Notes: generated from the sequence alone by a model not told the origin. A DNA stretch of 27,960 nt from SUG2458 sp963651465 (GCA_963651465.1 CAVJPS010000001.1:1-27960), one strand, 5' to 3'. Numbered from the stretch's first letter, positions 1 to 7,849 are shown. Program-made: numbers and translations.

Positions 1-51
1 AATGGAACGTTCGGGATTATGTTAGATGCTAAAGACATTCTAAAGCGCTAA
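1..51 (+). CDS. C-terminal end of an unidentified protein (partial)
   Basis: Frame 1 is open from the window edge to a TAA at 49-51 and encodes 16 residues ending in LDAKDILKR. An intrinsic terminator follows 11 bases later, which supports a real gene end. The fragment is too short to assign to a family. The short open frame alone could occur by chance, so the terminator is the main support. Confidence 0.45.
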   Translation, partial: NGTFGIMLDAKDILKR

Positions 52-62
52 CCAACATACAC

Positions 63-93
63 AAGGTGAACTCGAAAGTCTTCACCTTTTTTT
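63..93 (+). terminator. Intrinsic terminator of the upstream partial gene
   Basis: A perfect 8-bp stem (AAGGTGAA at 63-70, TTCACCTT at 81-88) encloses a 10-base loop and is followed by an unbroken T run to 93. It ends the transcription unit entering from the left edge. Confidence 0.85.
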
Positions 94-155
94 ATACTTA
101 TAAACACATATATATGCAAATAAGAACAATCAAAAGCGATTAACATTTATTGCAA

Positions 156-179
156 ATCGGATTTTAGTTATTTTCCGAT
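156..179. other. Short hairpin in the noncoding stretch 94-332
   Basis: ATCGGA at 156-161 pairs with TCCGAT at 174-179 across a 12-base loop. No T run follows, so it is not a terminator. The surrounding 94-245 stretch is AT-rich with no other structure I can support. Its role is unknown and chance is possible. Confidence 0.3.
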
Positions 180-226
180 ATCATTAATTTTAATGCTCTT
201 TAATAACGAAAATGGTTTATATGTGG

Positions 227-332
227 TATGATTTTATTAGATATAAGGCTGGAATAGATAGTTTCAACGCCTGGCTTGTTAGAACTTTTGTCAGTTTGGC
301 TTTTACAATATTGTCAGAAACGAGGCAAGTAG
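227..332 (+). promoter_or_regulatory. Putative promoter and structured leader of the broken XRE gene
   Basis: An extended -10 of the form TGG-TATGAT lies near 227-235. Downstream, 246-272 can fold as a hairpin: AGGC plus TGGAA on the 5' side, a 7-base loop, then TTTCA, a 2-base bulge and GCCT. A GAGG ribosome binding site at 322-325 sits seven bases before the ATG at 333. I compared the leader with purine, preQ1, c-di-GMP and guanidine riboswitch consensus elements and found none. It appears to be the remains of a normal expression signal for the pseudogene that follows. Confidence 0.35.
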
Positions 333-504
333 ATGAATCTTCCCGAGAAAATCAAAAATCATAAGAAAAACACGTCGATATAACCAGGAAGAACTTGGAG
401 ATAAAGTTGGAGTATCAAGATAAAGTGTATCTGATTGGGAAAAAGGAAAATTTGAACCAACACTAGAATCTATAAGATCTATAGCGGAAGTCCTATCATC
501 GTAA
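333..504 (+). pseudogene. Broken XRE-family helix-turn-helix regulator
   Basis: Read with one frame correction, this stretch encodes a typical XRE/Cro helix-turn-helix: MNLPEKIKIIRKTRRYNQEE, then LGDKVGVSR, a stop, and SVSDWEKGKFEPTLESIRSI. Two lesions break it. A run of five A at 354-358 carries one base too many, so the ATG frame hits TAA at 381-383. The restored frame then has TAA at 421-423 where the family has Gln (VSRQSVSDWE), a C-to-T change from CAA. The domain ends at TAA 502-504 without the usual C-terminal extension. The start at 333 has a GAGG site. In intact form it would be a small DNA-binding repressor or antitoxin-like regulator, perhaps of the gene that begins 28 bases later. 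That link is inference. Confidence 0.8.
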
Positions 505-532
505 TTCATAATTTTAAAAGGCGGGAAGAAAT

Positions 533-2830
533 ATGATTAAAAAGTACTTTGTTAATAAGAATAGTATATTTGAACAAACTTTATTAAGTAGTTTTTTTAG
601 TAAAAAAATGAAGCTTGAGGCTTCATATTGTCCTGAAGTTATAAATACCGTTTTTAATAAAAATAAGATTTGCAATAACACATTTAATAATATAAATATT
701 AATGTAGTTTATATTGATGATAATTTTAAATTAATAGCAATCATTTTTGAATGTGTTGATAAGAATAAAAAACTTTATTATTGTTTCAGAAATGGTGCTA
801 ATAATAATGATTTTTTATTTAGAATTCAAGGAAATTACATTAATGAAGATATTAACATATTAATGGAAGACTTTGAAAAATCTCGTAATAAAAAAGGAAA
901 GAAAGATTATGACGGAGTAGGAGATTTCTCTACTATTTCTAATAAGAAATATTTTGAAGAATATTATAAATCTTTCTATAATGAAAAAATTGTTGAAGAA
1001 AGTGATTCTGTTTTATATAGATTTAAAAAGAATGATGTTTTGACAACAGATATAGTTCGTTATTTTGAACTCGAACGTCTTGTTTGCAAAAGTAATGATG
1101 AGGAAAATTTTGATGCTTCAAAAGTTTTTTCACAAGAAGAAATGAAAAATAATCAAAAATCTAGAAATGATTGTTTAATTATTAATAAAGATACCGGAGA
1201 AATTGAATTCTTTATTTATAACGATTTTAAAAACGGTATAAATGAATATGTCTTATTAAAAGCATTATCACTTCAAGAGTTTGAAATAATTGATAGAGAT
1301 TTTTGTTTCAATCGATTATTTAACAACGATTGTTTTGATAAGTTAACTTTTACTTTAGGAAATCAAAATGATCATAATAAGATTGCTAATACCAAATTCT
1401 ATGAATACAATAATGCAATTATTACTCGTAAAATTAATAAAGAAGAAAATGAAAAAGACAGCGAAATTGAAAACGTAATTACATTAGAAGATATTGAAAG
1501 TTCAAAAGACGTAATTGAACAAGAATCATTAGAAGATAAAATACCTGATGGAATTAAAAACGTTTTAGGTAAATATGGTTACTTAATCGCTGGTAATGGT
1601 ATTATCTTTAATGATTATGAAATTAATGATGTTTTAGTAAAAATAAATCTTACTAATAAAACTTTAAAAGTAAAACAAAATAGAATATCAAATGATAAAT
1701 CTTTTGGCAATGAAATATCTTTTAATGATGTAAATAAATTTGATTTTGCATTAAAAGAATTATTAGAAAATAAACCTTCTTCCGATTTGTTATCTTTTAG
1801 TAATGTTTTAAAAGATGCGGTTGACTTCCTTTCAGTTAATAATTCACACCTTAAAAATGCATACGCATGTATTGATGCGGTTGATGAACTTTACTTAAAC
1901 TTAAACGATTTTGATAAACATCATTTAAAGTATAATCATGATTATATTACTAATAGATATGAATCATATCTTTTAAAGAAACAAGAAGTAAATAATGAAT
2001 CTATTAAGAAACTTGGTTCACTTAATAATCTTGATAATTTGTTCTCAAAATATAATTGGGAAGTAAAAAATAATTATGTGTATTTTAAAGATTATGAAGA
2101 AAAAATCCCATTAATCATTGTTGGAAATAATTGTTTAAAAATTAGAAATAATAGAAACGAAAACGACAATTCATTCAGTAATGAAATATCATTTAAACAA
2201 TATGATAAAATCGAAACAGAGTTTGTTAATTTAATAATTAATGAACCTTCTTCTAAGGTATTACATCTTGAAAGTTTAATCGATAGAGTAATCAGCAGAA
2301 AGTATAAAAATAACGATGAAAAACTAGTAAATATTAACGAAGTTAATAACAGTTACAAGGTAATAGTTGAATCTTTAAGTGAAAAACAAAAAGAACATCT
2401 AGATAGAAAATATAAAGAATTTATATCATGGGCTAATAATAATAAAATCACAACAAGTATTAATACTTCTAACACTTATAGTCAAAATAATGTTAATATT
2501 GACGATTCATTTATAAGCGAAGAAAACTTTGTAACGATATCTGAACATGCTAAAGAAAGAATGGATCAAAGAATCGGCGTATTAAGTGACGAAAATAAAT
2601 ATAAACTAGCAAATATTGCTTATCTAAAAGGCAATACTCCAGCTCACTACTTGATAAATAATGAAGTTGATATATTTAATGCGTTAAGTCACAAACAAGC
2701 TAATCATACTAATAGAACTTGTCGGGTATACGATAACTTCTTGTATTTTTTCAGCCTAAGTTTTCCACATGTTCTAATTACTGTAATTAGTGTCCCAAGT
2801 ATATTAAATGCATATTACAAAAATAAGTAA
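533..2830 (+). CDS. Asn/Lys-rich 765-residue protein of unknown function with a duplicated domain
   Basis: I do not recognise the whole protein. It starts at ATG 533 behind GGCGGGAAGAA and is rich in Asn, Lys, Asp and Glu, with no signal peptide or clear membrane segment. Residues about 339-425 and 498-590 look like two copies of one domain: each holds a Tyr-rich strand (FNDYE / FKDYE), then KQNR...NDKSFGNEISF versus RNNRNENDNSFSNEISF, then an acidic helix ending in NKPSS / NEPSS and a Leu/Ser-rich helix. Residues about 666-757 form a separate domain that opens with EHAKERMDQR, has AYLKGN and a RVYDNF...LITVISVP strand pair. That pattern resembles a C-terminal domain I recall from uncharacterised phage and plasmid proteins of Bacillota and is reminiscent of DUF4258/RelE-like folds. 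The broken XRE gene just upstream suggests a toxin-like or mobile-element role, which is unproven. Confidence 0.7.
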   Translation: MIKKYFVNKNSIFEQTLLSSFFSKKMKLEASYCPEVINTVFNKNKICNNTFNNININVVYIDDNFKLIAIIFECVDKNKKLYYCFRNGANNNDFLFRIQGNYINEDINILMEDFEKSRNKKGKKDYDGVGDFSTISNKKYFEEYYKSFYNEKIVEESDSVLYRFKKNDVLTTDIVRYFELERLVCKSNDEENFDASKVFSQEEMKNNQKSRNDCLIINKDTGEIEFFIYNDFKNGINEYVLLKALSLQEFEIIDRDFCFNRLFNNDCFDKLTFTLGNQNDHNKIANTKFYEYNNAIITRKINKEENEKDSEIENVITLEDIESSKDVIEQESLEDKIPDGIKNVLGKYGYLIAGNGIIFNDYEINDVLVKINLTNKTLKVKQNRISNDKSFGNEISFNDVNKFDFALKELLENKPSSDLLSFSNVLKDAVDFLSVNNSHLKNAYACIDAVDELYLNLNDFDKHHLKYNHDYITNRYESYLLKKQEVNNESIKKLGSLNNLDNLFSKYNWEVKNNYVYFKDYEEKIPLIIVGNNCLKIRNNRNENDNSFSNEISFKQYDKIETEFVNLIINEPSSKVLHLESLIDRVISRKYKNNDEKLVNINEVNNSYKVIVESLSEKQKEHLDRKYKEFISWANNNKITTSINTSNTYSQNNVNIDDSFISEENFVTISEHAKERMDQRIGVLSDENKYKLANIAYLKGNTPAHYLINNEVDIFNALSHKQANHTNRTCRVYDNFLYFFSLSFPHVLITVISVPSILNAYYKNK

Positions 2831-2839
2831 ATCTTTAGT

Positions 2840-2903
2840 AGCACGTGTATTCACAAGGTTAGTACACACTAACCAAAAAGTTCGAATATATCGTGCTTTT
2901 TTT
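2840..2903 (+). terminator. Nested two-tier terminator after the 765-residue gene
   Basis: An outer stem pairs AGCACG (2840-2845) and TGTATTC (2846-2852) with GAATATA (2884-2890), a one-base bulge and CGTGCT (2892-2897). Inside it lies a second perfect hairpin, GGTTAGT (2857-2863), loop ACAC, ACTAACC (2868-2874). A seven-T run ends at 2903. The arrangement is more elaborate than the simple stems elsewhere in the window. Confidence 0.8.
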
Positions 2904-2923
2904 ATTTGAACTTGTGTTCAAAT
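2904..2923. promoter_or_regulatory. Perfect inverted repeat upstream of the hydrogenase promoter
   Basis: ATTTGAACTTGTGTTCAAAT is a perfect 8-4-8 palindrome between the previous terminator and the hydrogenase -35 box. Read as TTGAA-N6-TTCAA it has the spacing of Crp/Fnr-family operators. It does not fit the Rex consensus (TTGTTAA-N4-TTAACAA). It is centred about 49 bases before the predicted transcription start. Operator function is inference; it could also be a second RNA hairpin. Confidence 0.45.
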
Positions 2924-2927
2924 GGTA

Positions 2928-2956
2928 TTGTAAAAAAATATATATTTTGCTAAAAT
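2928..2956 (+). promoter_or_regulatory. SigA-type promoter of the hydrogenase operon
   Basis: TTGTAA (2928-2933) is separated by 17 bases from an extended -10, TGC-TAAAAT, with the hexamer at 2951-2956. Transcription would start near 2963, about 20 bases before the first ATG. The same TGN-TAAAAT form recurs before the genes at 17270, 24474 and 27230. Confidence 0.7.
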
Positions 2957-2983
2957 ATATTACATAAAAAATAGGAGATAATT

Positions 2984-3472
2984 ATGGGTAAGTTAAACAA
3001 AACTGCAGAATCTCGTATTCTCGAGATTATTGAAAGGTACAAAGATGAAAAAACACCATTAATGTTAATTCTCAGTGATATTCAAAATGAATATGGATAT
3101 ATTCCACTAGAAGTACAAGAAATTGTTTCTGAAAAAACTGGTATTCCAGTTGCTGAAATTTATGGTGTTGTAACATTCTATTCATATTTTTCTTTAAAAC
3201 CAAAAGGAAAATATGTTATCGGTGTTTGTTTAGGAACAGCTTGCTATGTCAAGGGTTCACAACAAATTATTGATAAGTTTGAAGAATTATTAAACATTAA
3301 ACCAGGTGAAACTACTGAAGATGGTTTATTCACACTTGATGCATTAAGATGTATCGGCGCATGTGGTATTGCTCCAGCTGTTTCTATTAATGGTAAAGTT
3401 TATTCTAAGATGACAGTAAGCCAAGTAGCAGAAGTTATTGAGGCTTATAGAAAGGAGTCAGCTAATGTTTAA
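2984..3472 (+). CDS. hydC: [FeFe]-hydrogenase NuoE-like subunit (HydC/HndA type)
   Basis: This 162-residue protein is the small electron-transfer subunit of a multimeric NAD(P)-linked hydrogenase. The N-terminal helical part (1-75) has the NuoE pattern ending in YGVVTFYSYF, and the thioredoxin-like half holds the four [2Fe-2S] ligands C82, C87, C123 and C127 (CLGTAC and CIGAC). Length is normal for NuoE-like subunits. The start at ATG 2984 follows AGGAG at 2973-2977. The gene overlaps the next start by eight bases (ATGTTTAA), so translation is probably coupled. It should pass electrons between the flavin subunit and HydA in the cytoplasm. Confidence 0.93.
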   Translation: MGKLNKTAESRILEIIERYKDEKTPLMLILSDIQNEYGYIPLEVQEIVSEKTGIPVAEIYGVVTFYSYFSLKPKGKYVIGVCLGTACYVKGSQQIIDKFEELLNIKPGETTEDGLFTLDALRCIGACGIAPAVSINGKVYSKMTVSQVAEVIEAYRKESANV

Positions 3473-5348
3473 GAATTTTGAAGAATTTGAACAAAAATCA
3501 AATCATTGTATTGAATGTATTAATAAGAAATTCAATGGTGAAGATGGAAAAAGACACATTTTAGTGTGTGGTGGTACGGGATGTTTATCATCTAAATCTG
3601 ATGAAATTATTAAAAACTTTGAAGCATTAATCAAAGAAAAACAATTAGAAGAAAAAGTTACAGTTAACAAAGTAGGTTGCTTTGGTTTCTGTTCACAAGG
3701 ACCATTCGTTAAAATCTTCCCTGAAGATACTTTATATCGTATGGTTAAAGTCGAAGATACTGCTGAAATTATTGAAAAAGATATCATCGGTGGCGAAATT
3801 GTTGAAAGATTGCTTTATGTTGATCCTCAAACTAAAGAAAAAGTTACAAAACAAGATGATATTAATTTCTATAAAAAGCAAGTTAGAATTGCTCTTCATG
3901 GTTGTGGCGCTATTAACCCTGAAAAAATTGAAGAAACTCTCGGCGTTGGTTCATTTAAAGGCTTAGAAAGAGCACTTAAGATGGATCGTGCTGATGTTAT
4001 TAAAGAAATTCTTGATTCTGGCTTAAGAGGTAGAGGTGGCGGTGGCTTCCCTACAGGTCGTAAATGGCAATTTGCTTACGCTCAAGAATCTGATGAAAAA
4101 TATGTCGTATGTAATGGTGATGAAGGTGATCCAGGCGCATTTATGGATCGTTCTATTTTAGAAGGTAACCCAATTGCTGTTATTGAAGGTATGATGATTG
4201 CTGGTTACGCAATTGGTGCTAAGAATGGTTATTTCTATGTCCGTGCTGAATACCCAATTGCTGTTAACAGATTAAGAATTGCAATTAAACAAGCTGAAGA
4301 ATTAGGATTACTCGGTGACAATATTATGGGTACTGACTTCTCATTCAGAGTTCACTTAAGACTTGGTGCTGGTGCATTCGTCTGTGGTGAAGAAACAGCT
4401 TTATTAAATTCAATCGAAGGACAACGTGGTATGCCACGTCCTCGTCCACCTTTCCCAGCTGTTAAAGGCTTATGGAATAAACCAACAATTATTAACAACG
4501 TTGAAACACTTGCAACTGTTCCTTACATTTTAAGAGAAGGTGCAGCTAAGTTTGCAGGATTTGGTACTGAAAAATCAAAAGGTACAAAAGTCTTTGCTCT
4601 TGGTGGTAAAGTTAACAATGTAGGTTTAGTTGAAGTACCAATGGGAACAACACTTAGAGAATTAATTTATGATATTGGTGGTGGAATTCCTAATGGTAAA
4701 AAATTCAAAGCTATTCAAACTGGTGGCCCTTCTGGCGGATGTTTAACAGTTGATGATTTAGATGCAGAAATCGATTACGATAACTTAATTGCTCGTGGCT
4801 CAATGATGGGTTCCGGTGGCGCTATCGTAATGGATGAAGATAACTGTATGGTTGACGTTGCAAAATTCTACATGGAATTTATTTGCGATGAATCATGTGG
4901 TAAATGTTCTCCTTGCCGTATTGGCACAAAGAGAATGCTTGAAATCTTAACTCGTATTACTGAAGGTAAGGGTACAATGCAAGACCTTGATGATTTACAA
5001 GAACTTGCAGAAGCAGTTAAATCTAACTCACTTTGTGGTTTAGGTCAAACAGCTGCTAACCCAATTATTTCTACAATGAAGAAGTTTAAAGATGAATATC
5101 TTGCTCATATCGTTGATAAGAAATGTCCAGCTCATGTTTGCAAGAACTTAATGGAATACGTAATTGATAAAGATAAATGTATCGGTTGTGGTATGTGTGC
5201 TAGAAACTGTCCAGCATCGACAATTAACAGAACTGATTACATTGCTCCTAACCACAAACTTGCTTCAATGGAAATTGATCCATCTAAGTGTGTTAAATGT
5301 GGTATGTGTCAATCAGTCTGTAGATTTGGCGCAGTATCAAAGAAGTAA
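3465..5348 (+). CDS. hydB: [FeFe]-hydrogenase flavin subunit (NuoF-like, HydB/HndC type)
   Basis: This 627-residue subunit would bind FMN and NAD(H) and probably acts as the bifurcation centre. An N-terminal thioredoxin-like [2Fe-2S] domain has CGGTGC (C35, C40) and CFGFC (C72, C76). The NuoF core follows, with the FMN loop GRGGGGFPTGRKW (189-201) and NGDEGDPGAFMDR (217-229), and the cluster motif CGKCSPC (478-484) plus C524. Two [4Fe-4S] ferredoxin motifs lie at the C-terminus (572-582 and 609-619). I chose ATG 3465 because AGGAG at 3453-3457 sits seven bases upstream. An in-frame TTG at 3438 would place that site inside the gene. An extra N-terminal CIEC (15-18) could be a further metal site. 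NADH and ferredoxin as partners follow from the family and are not shown here. Confidence 0.93.
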   Translation: MFKNFEEFEQKSNHCIECINKKFNGEDGKRHILVCGGTGCLSSKSDEIIKNFEALIKEKQLEEKVTVNKVGCFGFCSQGPFVKIFPEDTLYRMVKVEDTAEIIEKDIIGGEIVERLLYVDPQTKEKVTKQDDINFYKKQVRIALHGCGAINPEKIEETLGVGSFKGLERALKMDRADVIKEILDSGLRGRGGGGFPTGRKWQFAYAQESDEKYVVCNGDEGDPGAFMDRSILEGNPIAVIEGMMIAGYAIGAKNGYFYVRAEYPIAVNRLRIAIKQAEELGLLGDNIMGTDFSFRVHLRLGAGAFVCGEETALLNSIEGQRGMPRPRPPFPAVKGLWNKPTIINNVETLATVPYILREGAAKFAGFGTEKSKGTKVFALGGKVNNVGLVEVPMGTTLRELIYDIGGGIPNGKKFKAIQTGGPSGGCLTVDDLDAEIDYDNLIARGSMMGSGGAIVMDEDNCMVDVAKFYMEFICDESCGKCSPCRIGTKRMLEILTRITEGKGTMQDLDDLQELAEAVKSNSLCGLGQTAANPIISTMKKFKDEYLAHIVDKKCPAHVCKNLMEYVIDKDKCIGCGMCARNCPASTINRTDYIAPNHKLASMEIDPSKCVKCGMCQSVCRFGAVSKK

Positions 5349-5363
5349 TGGAGGAATAGATTA

Positions 5364-7139
5364 ATGGCTAAAATTAATATTAAAATCGAAGGTCAACCAT
5401 ACCAAGTAGAAGAAGGAATGACAATTCTTGAAGCTGCTAGAGCGTGTGGTTATGAAATTCCTACATTATGTAATTTCAACAAAGGCGAATGCTCAAAAGC
5501 ATCATGTCGTGTTTGTTTAGTAGAAGCTACTGGTGCAAGAGGCTTAGTCGCATCTTGTGTTTATCCAGTTGCAGAAGGAATGGAAATTAAGATTTCATCT
5601 CCTAAAGCTACTAAGGCTAGAAGAGTATCTGTTGAACTTATTCTTTCTAACCACTCATTCCATTGTCAACAATGTGACAAAAATGGTCATTGTGAATTAT
5701 TACACGTTGCTCAACTTGTTGGTGCTAGAGAAAACAAATTCTTTGGTGCTAAGAGTGAAACATTCCTTGATGATTTAAACCCATCAATTGTCCGTGATAC
5801 ATCAAAATGTATATTATGTGGTAGATGTGTAAGCAGATGTGTCAACATCCACGGTACAGGTATTCTTGGATTTGAAAGAAGAGGATTTAAAACATTTATT
5901 TCCCCTGCTGGCAATAGAGGCTTTAATGAATCTCCATGTTTACTATGTGGACAATGTGTTAACGTTTGTCCTACAGGTGCTTTAATGGAAAAGAGCGAAA
6001 TCGATAAATTGGATGAAGCTATGGCTGCTGGTAAATTTGTCGTAGTTCAAACTGCTCCTGCTGTTAGAGCTGCTTTAGGTGAAGAATTTGGTCTTCCAGT
6101 TGGAACTCCTGTTACAGGTAAAATGGTTGCAGCATTAAGACGTTTAGGATTTAGCAGAGTATACGATACTAACTTCGGTGCTGACTTAACAATTATGGAA
6201 GAAGCAACTGAATTATTATCTAGAATCAAAAATGGTGGTACACTCCCTATGATTACTTCATGTAGTCCAGGTTGGGTTAACTATGCTGAATATTTTTATC
6301 CAGAAGTATTAGATAACTTATCATCATGTAAATCACCTCACCAAATGCAAGGTGCTATTATTAAAACTTACTTTGCTAAGGAAAAAGGCATTGATCCAAA
6401 AGATATCGTAACTGTATCAATCATGCCTTGTACAGCTAAGAAGTTTGAAAAAGAAAGACCTGAAATGGTTAAAGGTGGTCTTAAAGATGTTGATATCGTA
6501 TTAACAACAAGAGAACTTGCTAAAGTTATTAAAAGAGCAGGTATGAATTTCAACAAACTTCCTGATGAAGAATACGATCAAGACATCATGGGTGATTACA
6601 CTGGTGCTGGTGTTATCTTTGGTGTTACTGGTGGTGTTATGGAAGCTGCTCTTCGTACAGCTTACAAAGTATTAACTGGTAAAGAAAAAGAATCTATTGA
6701 ATTCAAAGAAGTTAGAGGTTTAGAAGGTATTAAAGAAGCTGAAATCGACTTTGGTACAGCTAAGATTAAAGTTGCAGTCGCTTCAGGTATGAAAAATGCA
6801 TCAAAACTCTTAGATGAAATCAAAGCTGGTACTAGCCCATATACATTTATTGAAATTATGTGTTGCCCTGGTGGTTGTATTAACGGTGGTGGTCAACCAT
6901 TTGTTAAACCTATGTTAATGCCTAACGAAGGAAGCGATATTTATGAAACATATCGTGCTAAACGTGCTCAAGCATTATACACAGAAGATGAAAGACAAAC
7001 AATTCGTCAATCACATAACAACCCACAAGTTAAAGAACTTTATGAGAGATATCTAGGTGAACCTAACTCTCACTTAGCTCATGAATTATTACACACAACA
7101 TATAATAAAAATAGAGAAAGATACCCTAACAAAAAGTAA
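5364..7139 (+). CDS. hydA: [FeFe]-hydrogenase catalytic subunit, bifurcating type (HydA/HndD)
   Basis: This 591-residue catalytic subunit should reduce protons or oxidise H2 at an H-cluster. In order: a plant-type [2Fe-2S] domain (C36, C43/C48, C51, C65), a His-Cys cluster motif (H100, C101, C104, C110), two [4Fe-4S] motifs (149-159 and 192-202), then the H-domain. L1 reads TSCSPGW (298-304), L2 MPCTAKKFE (354-362) and L3 EIMCCPGGCINGGGQP (497-512). The C-terminus (about 525-591) is the small-subunit-like segment. L1 has CS where the clostridial enzyme has CC. The start at ATG 5364 follows a GGAGG site at 5350-5354, 15 bases after HydB ends. No HydE, HydF or HydG maturase genes are in view and must be encoded elsewhere. 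Confidence 0.94.
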   Translation: MAKINIKIEGQPYQVEEGMTILEAARACGYEIPTLCNFNKGECSKASCRVCLVEATGARGLVASCVYPVAEGMEIKISSPKATKARRVSVELILSNHSFHCQQCDKNGHCELLHVAQLVGARENKFFGAKSETFLDDLNPSIVRDTSKCILCGRCVSRCVNIHGTGILGFERRGFKTFISPAGNRGFNESPCLLCGQCVNVCPTGALMEKSEIDKLDEAMAAGKFVVVQTAPAVRAALGEEFGLPVGTPVTGKMVAALRRLGFSRVYDTNFGADLTIMEEATELLSRIKNGGTLPMITSCSPGWVNYAEYFYPEVLDNLSSCKSPHQMQGAIIKTYFAKEKGIDPKDIVTVSIMPCTAKKFEKERPEMVKGGLKDVDIVLTTRELAKVIKRAGMNFNKLPDEEYDQDIMGDYTGAGVIFGVTGGVMEAALRTAYKVLTGKEKESIEFKEVRGLEGIKEAEIDFGTAKIKVAVASGMKNASKLLDEIKAGTSPYTFIEIMCCPGGCINGGGQPFVKPMLMPNEGSDIYETYRAKRAQALYTEDERQTIRQSHNNPQVKELYERYLGEPNSHLAHELLHTTYNKNRERYPNKK

Positions 7140-7147
7140 AAGAAAAT

Positions 7148-7175
7148 AAATTGGTGTAGTGATACACCAATTTTT
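7148..7175. terminator. Bidirectional terminator between hydA and the crp-like gene
   Basis: An 11-bp perfect stem (AAATTGGTGTA at 7148-7158, TACACCAATTT at 7163-7173) with a GTGA loop is followed by T-rich sequence on the plus strand. The A-rich 5' flank gives a T-rich tail on the minus strand, so it can serve both convergent genes. Confidence 0.85.
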
Positions 7176-7194
7176 CTTTTGAAAATTATTTTAA

Positions 7195-7812
7195 TTAGTT
7201 AGATAAATCTAGTATGGTGATAATATTTTTATCTTTTTTTATAGCACCTTTTTTTATTAAAACACTGATAATACGAGATACATTTTCACGAGGTAGGTTA
7301 ACTATCTTTGCAAGATGAGTAATGTTAACTATATTAATTTGGTTATTAACACTATTATTTGTTAAATAATATATTACACGATCTGTGTTTTTTTTATGTG
7401 ATAACATTTTAACTTGTTGTTTTATTTTATATGATTCTTCCGAGACTACACCTATATAAGCGTGTAAAAACTCAACGTCATTAATTAATATATTATCTAA
7501 AGTTTTTTTGTTTATTAGCAATATTTCAGTATTTGTTTGAGCAATAATATCACCCAAATATTTATTATTTTGAGAATTATATATTAAGAATTGGCCAAAG
7601 AAATCACCGCTATTTAAAGAACTAATTATTTCTTCTTTGCCATCTATAGAAAGAGTAGATATATTAATTTTACCTTTTAATACATAACCTAAATAAGAGC
7701 AAGTATCACCTTCATGAAAAATAATTGACTTATTAGGTACTGAAATAGAAGTAATTGTTTTGTTAGATATTAGTTTTCTAAACTTATTTTCTATAATTTC
7801 TTTATTGTTCAT
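7195..7812 (-). CDS. Crp/Fnr-family transcription regulator
   Basis: This 205-residue protein has the usual Crp/Fnr build: an N-terminal cyclic-nucleotide-type beta-barrel (about 25-105, with FHEGDTCSYLGYVLKGKI and SGDFFG), a dimerisation helix (about 112-135) and a C-terminal winged helix. The recognition helix LPRENVSRIISVL holds R175, E176 and R180, the same R-E-x3-R spacing that E. coli CRP uses to read TGTGA. The barrel lacks the GE...RxA phosphate-binding cassette for cAMP, and only one Cys (C38) is present in the whole sensor region, so an FNR-type cluster is unlikely. The effector is therefore unknown; ArcR-like regulators are possible relatives. Start ATG 7812 has a weak AAAGGC site. 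A perfect TGTGA-N6-TCACA site sits 14 bases upstream of the start codon. Confidence 0.9.
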   Translation of the reverse strand: MNNKEIIENKFRKLISNKTITSISVPNKSIIFHEGDTCSYLGYVLKGKINISTLSIDGKEEIISSLNSGDFFGQFLIYNSQNNKYLGDIIAQTNTEILLINKKTLDNILINDVEFLHAYIGVVSEESYKIKQQVKMLSHKKNTDRVIYYLTNNSVNNQINIVNITHLAKIVNLPRENVSRIISVLIKKGAIKKDKNIITILDLSN

Positions 7813-7825
7813 TTTTTTGCCTTTA

Positions 7826-7841
7826 TGTGATAAATATCACA
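7826..7841. promoter_or_regulatory. Perfect CRP-type operator between divergent genes
   Basis: TGTGATAAATATCACA is a perfect palindrome matching the TGTGA-N6-TCACA consensus. Its centre (7833.5) is 41.5 bases before the start predicted from the TATAAT at 7863-7868, the classic class II activator position for the transporter genes. On the minus strand a TATAAT at 7855-7850 would start the regulator's transcript near 7843, so the operator lies immediately downstream of it and could mediate autorepression. Confidence 0.85.
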
Positions 7842-7849
7842 GTATTATT

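Noticed and set aside
240..332. Possible riboswitch in the leader before the XRE pseudogene
   Set aside because: It can form a hairpin, but none of the conserved elements of purine, preQ1, c-di-GMP or guanidine riboswitches is present.
2904..2923. Rex operator upstream of the hydrogenase genes
   Set aside because: The length and spacing are similar, but the half-sites (TTTGAAC/GTTCAAA) do not match TTGTTAA/TTAACAA. It is kept only as a palindrome of unknown owner.
3438..3464. TTG start giving HydB a nine-residue N-terminal extension
   Set aside because: The AGGAG site lies inside this extension and points to ATG 3465.
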